From Ottelia alismoides (taxonomy: Eukaryota > Streptophyta > Magnoliopsida > Alismatales > Hydrocharitaceae): a DNA stretch of 64,000 nucleotides. This document shows, one piece after another, positions 8,193-18,403 of the stretch (position 1 is the first letter of the stretch; each line of letters opens with the position of its first letter). Location of the stretch: positions 1,116,001-1,180,000 of the forward strand of contig JAZKJV010000390.1 of NCBI GenBank assembly GCA_037367405.1. The letters are read 5' to 3'. Under the pieces are notes generated by a model, which was given only the letters and a program-made list of their open reading frames with translations, did no database searches and was not told where the DNA came from. A program made the position numbers and the translations under genes.

Positions 8193-11120
8193 AAGAGCTT
8201 TGGTAAACATATATGCAATCTGATCGCGTGAAGCAACATGAGAGGTGGAAATAAGACCCTTCTGGATTAGATCACGGGTGTAATGGCAGTCTACTTCAAT
8301 GTGCTTTGTCATTGTCCTTTCATGGATGGTCGGATTATTAGCTATGAATAGAGCGGCTTGGTTATCACATTTGAGATGCATAGGAAGATGTACCTTTATA
8401 GTTAGGTCAGTCAGGACATACTTGACCCAGATCATTTTCGTGCTCCCTTGGGCCATGGCCCTATACTTTGATTCGACACTAGATCTAGCCACAAATTTTT
8501 ATTTCTTATTCTTCCATGAAACTAGCGAGCTACCAACAAACACCGTGAAGCCTGAGGTGGGCTTCTTGTCCTTGGCGCATCCTACATAGTCTGCATCTGC
8601 ACATCCGATAACTGTAAGAGACGAATCTCTTCTAAACAGAAGTCCTACACCTGGAGAAGACTTCAGAGACCTGGAAATCATGTCAACTGCATCATATGAA
8701 CATGCTTGGGTTGCTCCATAAACTGACTAACTCTGCTAACATCAAATGATATATCAAGCCTGGTGATAGTGACATATAACAGCTTCCCTACTAGCTCTCT
8801 GTATCGTTTCTTATCCACCTCCTCAGAGTCATCATCATAGAGCCTAGCGTTAGGATCCATTGGAGTAGTAGCAGGTCTGCATCCTGTGATGCCTGTCTCA
8901 GATAGAAGATCAGTGGCATATTTCCTCTGCGTCATTACCATACCATGCTGATTTCTTGCAAATTCTAGGCCAAGAAAGTAACACAATTTGTCAAGGTCCT
9001 TTGTCACAAACTGTTGTCCAAGGAAATCCTTAGCTGCCTGAATAACCTTTTCATCACTACCTGTAACAATAATGTCATCAATATAGACTAGAATAGCAAC
9101 GACACCTCTATGAGTTTTCCTAACAAAAAGAGAATGATCTGCAATAGATCTAACAAACCCCTGTTGTTCAATCAACCTTGAGAGCTTCTGAAATCAAGCC
9201 CTCGGACTCTGCATAAGACCATAGATGGCCTTGTGAAGTCTGCACACGATATGGGACTCCCCCTCAGCAGCGAACCGTAGCGGCTGTTGCATGTAGACTT
9301 CCTCCTGTAGGTCACCATAAAAAATGCATTATTGGCATCTAACTGGAAAAGTGGTCAGTCACGTACCACATCAACAATAATAAGAATCAACAGTGTAGAT
9401 TGATGTGCAACAGGAGAAAAGATATCCTGATAATCCGCCCCATAGGTTTGGGTGAACCCACAAGCAACCAGTCTGGCCTTATACCTGTCCACAGTATCGT
9501 CCATGCGGTGTTTAACTGTAAACACCCATTTGCTGCCAATAACAGATGCATCAGAAGGAGCCTGTACAACATTCCACGTACTAGGAGACTGTAATGCTGC
9601 CATCTCCTTCATAGTAAGATGCAACTGACTGCTCTGCAATGCCTCCTGATAGGATCGTGGTATCTCCACAGCTGATAGACCAACAACAAACCTCTGAAAA
9701 TCCTCTGAGTCATGTCAGTGAAACATGGGAAGCAAGAGGATACATAGTGTATGCACGCCTCTTCTTCCTTAAGGCAATAGGCACATCAAGGTTCTCAGCT
9801 TCCTCAATAGCTGAGACTGGATCATCTAAGACATCCTGCATCTCCTGCTGCACACGCAAATCACCAATGCCATTAACGGAACTCAAATATTCAGAACATA
9901 CCTGGGCGTGCTGGATGATGGAACATGCACATGTGATGGATGCGGTGGTGGAGGTGGTGTAGATGGTGGAGGTGATGGATGCGGTGGTGGAGGTGATGGA
10001 GGAGGTGGAGACATGTATACCTCTTCTCCATTCTCCGAGGGAATGAGCTTGTCATCTATAGGAGAGAAATACATAATAGACTCAAAGAAGGTGACACTGG
10101 CACTAACATAATACCGTCGTCGAACATGGTCAAAGAAACGATATCCCTTTTAAGTCCTGGAATACCCAACAAAAACACACTTGACAGCTCTATGAGAGAG
10201 CTTATCAAGACCTGAAAACATCTGATGAACAAAAGCAACTGATCCAAAAACACGAAGCGTAAGAGAGAAAAGATCCATCTCGGGAAACACAACTGAAAAC
10301 GGGATCTTCTCCTTAAGAATCGAAGAGGGCATGAGATTTACCAGGTAGCAAGCAATGAGAATTGCATCTTCCCAGTACAAATGAGGAGCACGACTCTGAA
10401 CCAAGAGAGTCCTGGTGTCATCCAAAAGGTGGCGATGTTTTCATTGAGCAATCCCATTCTGCTGAGACTTATAAGCACAAGATGTCTGATGCATAATACC
10501 ATAGATTCTAAGAAATTGAGAGAGTTGAGTACTGGAAAATTCTAATGTATTATCAAAATGGATATATTTGGCATTCGCAGAGAAAACATTCCTTATTTCA
10601 TTAATAAAAGACTGAATAACAGGACCATCATCAGACTTGTTCTTACGAAGAAAGACCCATGACAATCTTGAAAACTCATCGATAGCGACAAGATAAAACA
10701 TATGCTCCTGATGGTCTGGGACACGACTTGAACCCCAAATATAAAAAAATGAGTAAACTCATAAGTCTATGACTACTTCGAACATGACGACTCTGGAATG
10801 TAAATCGATAATGCTTCCCAAGCTGGCAGGCCTCGCACTGAAAAATAGAGCGAGGAGAAATATGTGGAAAAACATGACATGGCTTTTACAGAGGAAGATG
10901 GCCAAATTGAAGACGCCACACATAGGGAGAAACGGATCCAGTGCGAAGAAAAGAAGCATCAGCATATGGGGATTGAACCAGTCTATAGAGACCTCCTTGC
11001 TCACGGCCAGATCCAATCACCCTACCTGTAAGAATGTCCTGAAATGCAAGAGCAAAAGGATTAAATATGGCACGACAATGTAAATCCTTGGTGATTTGAC
11101 TAATTGACAGTAAATTCATA
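8193..11120 (-). pseudogene. Copia A pol: integrase, reverse transcriptase, RNase H
   Basis: From the right: pre-integrase region (MNLLSISQITKDL, FGHLPL), integrase core fragments (FSRLSWVFLRKNKS, HFDNTLEF, QQNGIAQ), then a proline-rich hinge at about 9906-10024. RT follows: KARLVACGFTQTYGADY, then the catalytic YIDD in ILVYIDDIIVTGSDE, and the GKLLYVTITRLD block. RNase H has CADADYVGC, KPTSGFTVFVGSSLVSW and CDNQAALFIANNP. It is spread over many frames with numerous stops. The hinge is encoded by an expanded ggtggtggaggtgatgga-type repeat and is longer than in copy D. Confidence 0.9.
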
Positions 11121-12321
11121 GAAATTCAGGAGCGTAAAGAACATTTTGAAGACTCATTGCGGGAGTTAACTGCGCCTCCCCTTGATCAGTGATGGGAGAA
11201 TGTGTCCCATATGCTATTACCACCGATCTCCCTGACTGAGTTGGACTATAAGTACTAAACTATCCTCTGTTTCCACAAAGATGATGCGATGTTCTTGAAT
11301 GCATAATCATTTTGACAAATCTGCCCTATAACAACTAGTAAGAGCATAGGCTATACCTGATGTGGACACTGATGCTGAAGCAACTACCTCTGAGGATCCT
11401 GAAGGAGAACTGGTTGATCCAGGAGCAGGCATAATCTCTCTGAGTTGCACTACAAGTTCATCGAACCTCTGATCAGATGCATGTGATGGACTCCCTGCCT
11501 GCTGAGTCTGCTCTGCAACATGTGCTGAAGCAGGAAACCTATGCTCAGAGTAGCATGTTTCCTCAGAGTGGCAGTAGGTACACGGCCGATGGGGTCGACT
11601 ACCCCTCCCTTGCCATGGTTACCACGATCACGGTCCTGCATTGGGCTCCACCTACCACGAGATGCAGCCATGGCTGAAGAGGTCTGAGACTGCTGAGTAC
11701 CACCAGGAGATATAGAAAGCCTGCTTAATCTGCGATATGCCTCCTCCGTTGGAGGTATGGTGGCATCCGCGAGAATTTGTGCCCGAGCAGCATCATATTC
11801 ATGATCAAGAGTTGCTAGGAAAACTCCGGTCATCATCGAATCTCGGTATGCCTTGAGCTGCTCTGGTGTGACAGTCAAGGAAATGAAACCATGCAGTTCT
11901 CAAACATACCCCTCAGCGAGGTGTAAAGGGTATGAAGAGGACAACCATTATGCTTCGATGTGAAGATATCATGCTAAAGTTGTAGTATCTTCGACTTGTT
12001 TTTTACAGGGGAATATGCAACGGTGAGAATGTCCTGTATAGCATTTGCAGTAGGCTGACTCAGAACATCGTTGGCTATCTCCAGTGACACAATGCCAGAT
12101 AGCCACACACGTGCATAAGCGTCGTCTGCCTCTCACGAGGCATTAACCCCGGACTTGTCACTTGGCTCCTTCTACGTGAAGATATTCTTTTTGCTATTAC
12201 ATTGTATTAGGCTCATGAACTGCATGGCCCACAGCTCATAGTTTGTTCCATCTATCTTGACAATGCGTGCTGGACCTTTGAAGGCACCCAGGGATGAAAC
12301 ATCTGCTTTGTTGTCTGACAT
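11121..12321 (-). pseudogene. Copia A gag and protease region
   Basis: The start MSDNKADVSSLGAFKGPA is at 12321. A stop near 12172 and others follow. The later part reads TPEQLKAYRDSMMTGVFLA and ATIPPTEEAYRRLSRLS, shared with copies B and D. At the protease site the frame reads MIMHSRTSHHL where related copies have WIMDSGASHH, so the catalytic Asp-Ser-Gly is lost. The particle protein and protease are therefore both inactive. Confidence 0.86.
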
Positions 12322-12835
12322 GACGACAACAATCTCCAAGTCTGGGTCTGCAAACAAAGATACTTGTGTCTACACTGACATGTGAGAGGATAATTGTGGG
12401 TGTAGACTCATACCACAACCTCTTCCATCCGTTGGCGGCCTCTTTGGGGTAACTAGGGTGTCTTTAAATGACTGAGTCACTCCCTAGAACCCCAAGTCTC
12501 GACCTAACGAGAGGAGTGCGCGGACGACACCAAGTCTCGCAGGAGGAGAGGCATCTGTGGTTTAGGGCTCCACCGGTGGTACGACAGGTGGCGGCTGCGA
12601 CAATGGGTGCCGATTTGGAGATACCGGCGGCGGCGGTTGTCGCTGTGGCCGACAGTGGGTGCGAGAGAGGGCCGGCGATAGCCTGCTGCTCAGGAACAGA
12701 GTGCGGCAACGGCCGAAGGGCGCCGGCGGCAGCCAGAGGGAGGGAGCCGGAGGGAGGGTCAACGGCGGTGGCCGGATGCGCAGAGGTTTTGGTGGGGTTG
12801 GGTATCTAGGGCACAAATGTCAGTCTAGGATCGTC
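12322..12835 (-). other. Copia A untranslated leader
   Basis: GC-rich leader between primer-binding site and gag, as in copies B, C/E and D. Several open frames of 70-110 codons fall here on both strands, but they are composition artefacts and are not conserved between copies. Confidence 0.7.
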
Positions 12836-12847
12836 GCTCTAATACCA
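12836..12847 (-). promoter_or_regulatory. Copia A primer-binding site
   Basis: Minus strand reads TGGTATTAGAGC immediately after the LTR end ...CCACA, complementary to initiator tRNA-Met apart from one change. Confidence 0.85.
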
Positions 12848-12990
12848 TGTGGAAAGATGTGAAAAATAAGAAGCTTTTTTATTCCACCGTAGCACTAGAG
12901 CTCTCTTATATAAGAGAAAAGTTCTGAGGGAAAATTACATAAAGTAGATAAAAGAAGTAAGAAGCTACAATATAAGTAAGGATCTCAACA
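12848..12990 (-). repeat. Copia A 5' LTR (143 bp)
   Basis: Minus strand TGTTGAGATCC to TTTCCACA with a TATA-like tcttatataagaga inside. The length equals the D LTRs. The flank beyond it (taatc) is the only candidate for a target duplication, because the other end is missing. Confidence 0.88.
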
Positions 12991-13872
12991 TAATCGATAT
13001 AGAGGAGATTATTGATCCATGGGTGCAACTGTGGGGCTTCTTCTGAATGGAAATCTGAATAGCAAGATATTTCTCCTTAACAGGACATGTATGACTAGAA
13101 ATCGTACCTGGTTGTAAAATCTTAGGATCAGGACTTACCTCGAGTAAAGACTTGATTTCTAACTTAGGAAGGGCATGATGTTTATATTGAATTTTAAACA
13201 TGATGTCATCTGATACCGGAAATTCAATAATTTCTTAAGGTAATGGAACATAACGAGTAATGAGATCAAAGCAGTGATGCCCTCTGATGCCCACTCTGAA
13301 TCTAGCATAGTATGAAATAACGCGCATTATCGCCCGTAGGGCAAGCTTGCCCTTCCCAATCTCCAGATGCTTCTCGAGGTAATGGTACATAAGACACCGT
13401 TTTTTGTCTTAAGGGAGCCATTAGTAAGACTAATGATAACGAGTTCACATGTGCACTGGCAAAATGATAACGAATATTGGGATCAAAGCAGTGCTGCCCT
13501 TTCTGAATCTAGCATAGTCTGGAATAACACGTTTAACACCCGTAGGGCACGCTTTCCCTTCCCAATCTCCAAATGCTACACAAAAGCTATGCATCTAAAT
13601 ACTAATATGAGATATAATAAAGACTTAGAGCTTATGTTGAAGATTGCTAATATTCAAATGACGTAGAATGTTAGTAGGAAGTTTCTCGTAAATCGCCGAA
13701 GAGTGAAGCCAATTAAAGAGATGAAGCTGTGGGTGCTGTATTTTCTCATAGATGAGGGAATATTTATCTAGATAAGTATAATCTTGACTACCTTGTGTAT
13801 ATGGCAGTGCTTGGATTCTCTAAAAAAATGGTAGTGCTTGCATTGTATAACACTATTATGTTATGATGTACG
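12991..13872. other. Spacer between copia A and copia B with coding-like remnants
   Basis: 882 bp between two outward-facing copia heads. The minus strand has patches that look like eroded coding sequence, for example a 78-codon frame ending at 12965 containing KHHALPKLEIKSLLEVSP, and a stretch near 13650-13790 reading IYEKIQHPQLHLFNWLH. I do not recognise the family. A direct repeat lies inside. No intact gene. Confidence 0.55.
13264..13575. repeat. Direct repeat of about 100 bp
   Basis: Copies at about 13264-13370 and 13481-13575 share gatcaaagcagtg, ctgaatctagcatagt, cccgtagggca and cccttcccaatctcca. They are diverged by roughly a sixth of positions plus small indels. Confidence 0.8.
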
Positions 13873-14012
13873 TGTTGAGATAATTGTATCTCCGGTTTAC
13901 TTTTTCCTTATTTTTGTTTTCTCTATGTACTTCTCTGTATTTAACCCAGGGTTCCTCTCTTATATAAGAGAGCTCTAGGGTCTCGTCTAAGATATGATTT
14001 TTTCTCCTAACA
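13873..14012 (+). repeat. Copia B 5' LTR (140 bp)
   Basis: TGTTGAGATAATTG to CTCCTAACA with an internal tcttatataagagag promoter-like box; followed directly by the primer-binding site. Confidence 0.88.
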
Positions 14013-14024
14013 TGGTATCGGAGC
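14013..14024 (+). promoter_or_regulatory. Copia B primer-binding site
   Basis: TGGTATCGGAGC, one change from the initiator tRNA-Met complement. Confidence 0.85.
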
Positions 14025-14556
14025 AACGGTCCTAGATCGGGGTTCCCGTTTCCCACCGTAAACCGTAACCCTACACGTCTACCCCCTCCCTCGCCACCGG
14101 AGCTCCCAACACCTCCAGCGCCGCTGCCAGGGGCATCCAGGGCACCCCAGCCCCTCAACGCCGCCGTCGGGGCACCCTGGCCCCTCCGCCCGCCGCCATC
14201 AGCCCTTCCCCGCGCCGCTAGGCGAAGTCGGGGCCCAACCAAGGCCCTCCGCCTGCCGCGGGGCACCGCCGACCTCCAGCTGACGCTGCGTAGGGGACCC
14301 CAGCCCCCCCGCGTGCCACGGTTGTGCTCCTGTGGTACGGGAGCCGTTCTTGCACCTCTATTCTACAGCCTGGAGGTTTGATTTGGTTCGGAGATTGTGA
14401 TTTTTCTCTTATAATCACATCTTATGAAACTAGACCTCAACACGAATCAATGAGGATGGTTGTATGAGTTTACAAATACAACCACTCCTTATGATTGTGT
14501 AGATATTCTCAGATCGATCTACTCCTCAGTTATTCATGGTTCTACGTATTGGTACA

Positions 14557-15832
14557 ATGTCAGAAAACAAGAGTGACGTTTTTTCTTCTTCCGGTGCCTT
14601 CAAGGGTCTGGCTCCTATAATGAAGATGGATGGAACCAACTATGAGTTATGGTCCATGCAGTTTCGTACTCTTATGCAGTGCCATAACAAGGAGCACATT
14701 CTGACGGACTCGGAACCGACGGGCAAGACTGGGGCTAATGCCTCTTGGAAGCAAGATGATGCCTATGCTCGCATTTGGCTCTTCGGGACACTCACCATGG
14801 AGATTGCCAACGATATTGTCAACCAACCCACAACAAAGGCTATGTGGGACATCTTAGCAGCCATATACAGGTAGACAAAGAATGAGAGCAAGATTCTTCA
14901 GTTGCAGTTTGACATTTTCTTGACCAAACAGAATGGTCGACCACTCCATGCACACTTCTCTCATCTTAGAGGCATGTTTGAGCGACTGCACAGCTTCATG
15001 CCTATTACTACCAACACTGAGCAACAAAAGGCATATCATAACGTCACTATGACATGAGTTTTCCTGTCATCTCTTGACTCTGAGTACGATGCATCACACA
15101 CTCAACTTATGACTGGAGAGACGATACCTCCGATGGAAGAGGTGTACAAGCGATTGAGCAGAATTATTACTCCATCTACTACTGCGGCCCAAACTGCGTC
15201 AACTATGGCAGTGTCTCGTGGCAGAGGGGGGACTTCACAGTTTCGTGGGTGCAGACCTTGTGGTCGAGGAGGAGGACGTCAACATTGCCCATGTTCTCAT
15301 TACCACCGTTCTGGTCATTCTGAGGAGACATGCTTTCAGAAGCATGGATATCCTATGTTTGCGAGGGTTGCTGAGCAGACTGAGCCTACTTCTGCTCCTA
15401 TACAGGATGCACGCCTTGATGATATTGTTTCTAGACTGCGAGAGATGATGTCCACTCCTACTATTCCAGCTGCAAGTTCTTCAGATGCATCAGCTACCGC
15501 CAGAGCTTCATCTAGCTCATCAGCTATTACTTGTGCACTTACCAGTTGTAGCAGTTCATATTTAACTAACTGGATTATGGATTCTGGCGCATCGCATCAT
15601 ATGTGTGGAGATCGGGCACAGTTTAGTTCTTACAGGCTATCCCGCCTGGTAGATCCGTGGTGATAGCTAATGGAGTACGTCTTCCCATCGTTGGTCAAGG
15701 GGAGATTGTTCTAACTCCTATGCATCTGCATGACGTTTTATATGCTCTGGACTTTCAGATGAATCTTTTGTCAATTAGTCAAATTACAAAGGATTTATAT
15801 TGACTTGCCATATTTGATCCCTCTTCTTTTGT
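14557..15832 (+). pseudogene. Copia B gag-protease and start of integrase region
   Basis: The gag start MSENKSDVF is chosen because the same start is present in C/E and D. Stops lie at 14872 (tag) and 15055 (tga). The nucleocapsid knuckle reads CSHYHRSGHSEETC: the second Cys of the CCHC pattern is Tyr. The protease site WIMDSGASHHM (DSGA at 15580-15591) is intact, unlike A, C/E and D. The frame closes at 15663, and a pre-integrase trace (MNLLSISQITKDLY) precedes the breakpoint. Confidence 0.9.
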
Positions 15833-17818
15833 GAACGCAACAAAGCATGATGTAGACTTCGTATCTTTTGGATATCCAGTATAATCTGCATCTGCACATG
15901 CTGTAACTGAAAGAGATGTGCCTCTGCTGAAAAGAAGTCCCGTACCAGGTGAAGTCTTTAGATATCTCAAACTCTCACGGACTGCATCCATATGTGCCTG
16001 TCTGGGCTGCTCCATAAACTGATTCACTTTCATGGAAGGCCGTATCGATATCGATATTGTTTCGATATCGTATCGATACGATATTTCGACGATATATTGC
16101 CGATATATCGCCGAAATATCGCCCATATCGACGAGCCTTTGTGAAGAACATGCCTGGAAATCAGGATATATCGCCATATCGATGCCCATATCGGTCCCAT
16201 GTCGATATCGATATATCGCCGATATATCACGATATTTCCTTCCTTTACTCACGACAAAGGATATGTTGGGCCTGGTAATAGTCACATATAGTAGCTTGCC
16301 AACAAGCTCTCTGTACCTTCTCTTGTCGACCTCTTTAGTGTCATCATTACAGAGCTTCATGCTCGTGTCAATAGGAGTAGCGCAAGTCTGCAATCTGCCA
16401 TGTTTGTCTCTGAAAGAAGATCTGTAACATACTTCCTCTAGATCATTACAAGACCTCACTGGTTCCTGGCAAACTCCAATCCAAGGAAGTAACGCAGATG
16501 CCCAAGGTCCTTCATCACAAACGGTTGGCCTAGGAAGTCCTTGGCATCCTGAATGCCATGATCGTCATCCCCTGTAACAATAATATCATCAAGATAAATA
16601 AGAATGACAACAATACCTCGTTGGGTCCTCTGCATGAACAAAGAATGATCGACCGTCGATCGCACAAACCATTGTTGCTTTATCAAGTCCGAGAGCTTAT
16701 GGAACCATGCTCTTGGACTCTGCTTAAGGCCATAGATAATCTTGTGTAGCCTGCAAACCTTCTGACACTTCCCCTCAACAGCAAACCCAGGTGGCTGATG
16801 CATGTAAACTTCCTCCCGTAGTTCACTATAGAGGAAGACATTCTTTACATCAAGCAGATAAATCGGCCAATCTCATGTCACAATAACAGAAAGTAGAATA
16901 CGCAGAGTAGAATGTCTGGCAACTGGAGAGAAAGTATCCTGATAGTCCACTCCATATTTCTAGTGAACCCATGTGCCACAAGTCTCGCCTTATATCGATC
17001 CACACTGCCATCCACATGGTGCTTCACAGTGGACACCCATTTGCATCCCACAATGGATGCATCAACTGGAGCAGAAACGAGACTCCACGTACCACGTGAC
17101 TGTAGCGCGACCATCTCCTCCTCCATGGCTAACCTCCACTGACTGTCCTGAATAGCCTTCTGATACGTCTGTGGTATCTCCACGGCAGATAGTGCCAATG
17201 TAAACCTCATGAAATCTTCTGACAGCCTACTCAAGGAAACCTGGGCTGCAAGAGGATAAGTAACACACTTTCATTTTGGCTTGCGCAGAGCAATCGATAC
17301 ATTAAGATCATCTGCCAAGTCTGTGACATGTGAGTTCCCCTCTTGAGAGGGCACCTGCTCATCCTGTATGGAATCCCGCTTCACAGACATCTCAGTAGTG
17401 CCATCAGTAGAAACAATGTGTTCATTACGTACCTGAGACATGCTGGATGACGGGCAAGACCTGTGAGCAAGGGGAACAGAACGAGGCCTACGAGTAAAAA
17501 CACATGGCAAAAACTAAGTCACAGTAAAAGGTGGAGCCACAGGAGCAGGTGGTAGTGGCAATGGTGGTGGTGTGACAGTAGGAGGTGGAGGCATATAGAT
17601 CTCATCGTCAGAGTCAGATGGGGCCAGTCTGTCACCTGTAGGAGAAAAATACATGACAGACTCAAAGAAAGTGACACCAACACTAACAAAGTACTTCCGC
17701 CAAAGCGAATCAATGCAACGACACCCATTCTGGGTATGAGAGTAGACTACAAAAACACACTTGAAATCTCTGGGAGAGAGCTTGTCACAACCAGGAAGAC
17801 ATCATGAACAAATGCAAC
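15833..17818 (-). pseudogene. Copia C/E pol, 3' half: hinge, reverse transcriptase, RNase H
   Basis: From the right: KCVFVVYSHTQNGCRC and VMYFSPTG (end of integrase module), a proline-rich hinge, then RT N-terminal part ([31 protein letters not shown]). RT core follows: HQPPGFAVEGKCQKV, IYGLKQSPRAWFHKL and the catalytic YLDD of LIYLDDIIVTGDDD. Then comes KLLYVTITRPNISFVVS, which is cut by a 212-bp insertion, and VNQFMEQPRQAHMDAV and CADADYTGYPKDTKSTSC. Several frames and stops. Confidence 0.9.
16031..16242. repeat. CGATAT-rich inverted-repeat insertion in copia C RT
   Basis: About 212 bp made of variants of cgatat/atatcg, bounded by ggaagg (16034-16039) and ccttcc (16238-16243), with cttt on both sides as a possible 4-bp duplication. 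It interrupts the RT between the SFVVS and NQFMEQP motifs that are adjacent in copies A and D, so it is a discrete insertion rather than drift. It carries no ORF that I would call a gene. Confidence 0.75.
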
Positions 17819-17823
17819 ATAAC

Positions 17824-17966
17824 TGTTGAAAGAATTATATATATGTGTACTGCTCGGTCTTTTTATTCTTCTATGTTCCGTCTTATGTAATTTACCCATA
17901 GGGTTTTCTCTATATAAGAGACCCTAGGGTTCACTGGAATAAACACAATTCATAGTTTTTCCAATA
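17824..17966 (+). repeat. Copia D 5' LTR
   Basis: TGTTGAAAGAATT to TTCCAATA. The terminal CA is changed to TA in this copy only. The promoter-like ctctatataagagacc is inside. Confidence 0.95.
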
Positions 17967-17979
17967 TGGTATCAGAGCC
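17967..17979 (+). promoter_or_regulatory. Copia D primer-binding site
   Basis: TGGTATCAGAGCC, a perfect initiator tRNA-Met complement directly after the LTR. Confidence 0.93.
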
Positions 17980-18403
17980 TAGGGCTTAGGCTCTCCACCC
18001 GCCGCCCCCCCTTTCTCTCCCCGAGCCCGCCGCCGTCTTCGAGCCTCCGCTTGGCCCCGCCCTCTCGGCCCCGCCCTCTCGGCCCCGCCATCTCGGAACT
18101 CCCGCCGCCCCTCTCGGCACCGCCCAGCCCCAGGTGCCGCCCAACCCTCCGCACCGCGACCCTCGGCCCCCGGGTGCCACCCAGCCCTCCGCCTCCCGCA
18201 CCCGGTCCCCAGCCCGTGTCCAGCCCTCCCCGCCGGCCTTGACGTAGCCGGCATCCCCTCCCCTGCGGCCCTCTTCGTAGACGCCTCCGCCATTTCATAT
18301 ATGGATTTGGGTGCGTAAGTCTACATACGCACTCGAATCCTATGCAGTCTGTGTAGACATCTACTTCTCTGTCTACAAACCCTAGTTCTTTCTCTTCAGC
18401 GAT

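Larger units (their letters stand above)
8193..12990 (-). mobile_element. Ty1/copia copy A (3'-truncated, minus strand)
   Basis: Read on the minus strand: 143-bp LTR, primer-binding site, GC-rich leader, gag, protease, integrase, reverse transcriptase, RNase H in copia order. It ends abruptly just past the FTKAL motif near 8193, so the polypurine tract and 3' LTR are missing. It is closely related to copies B, C/E and D (same leader style, gag motif FKGPA-I-K-DGTNYELW and LTR length). Confidence 0.92.
13873..15832 (+). mobile_element. Ty1/copia copy B (5' part only, plus strand)
   Basis: LTR, primer-binding site, leader, gag and protease are present; the copy stops inside the pre-integrase region at about 15832, where minus-strand copia C begins. 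Its gag start (MSENKSDVFSSSGAFKG) is closest to that of C/E (MSENKGDIFSFGTFKG), so B and C/E are one subfamily. Confidence 0.9.

Noticed and set aside
17972..18298. Three overlapping Gly/Arg-rich minus-strand frames
   Set aside because: They fall in the copia D leader between the primer-binding site and gag; composition artefact.
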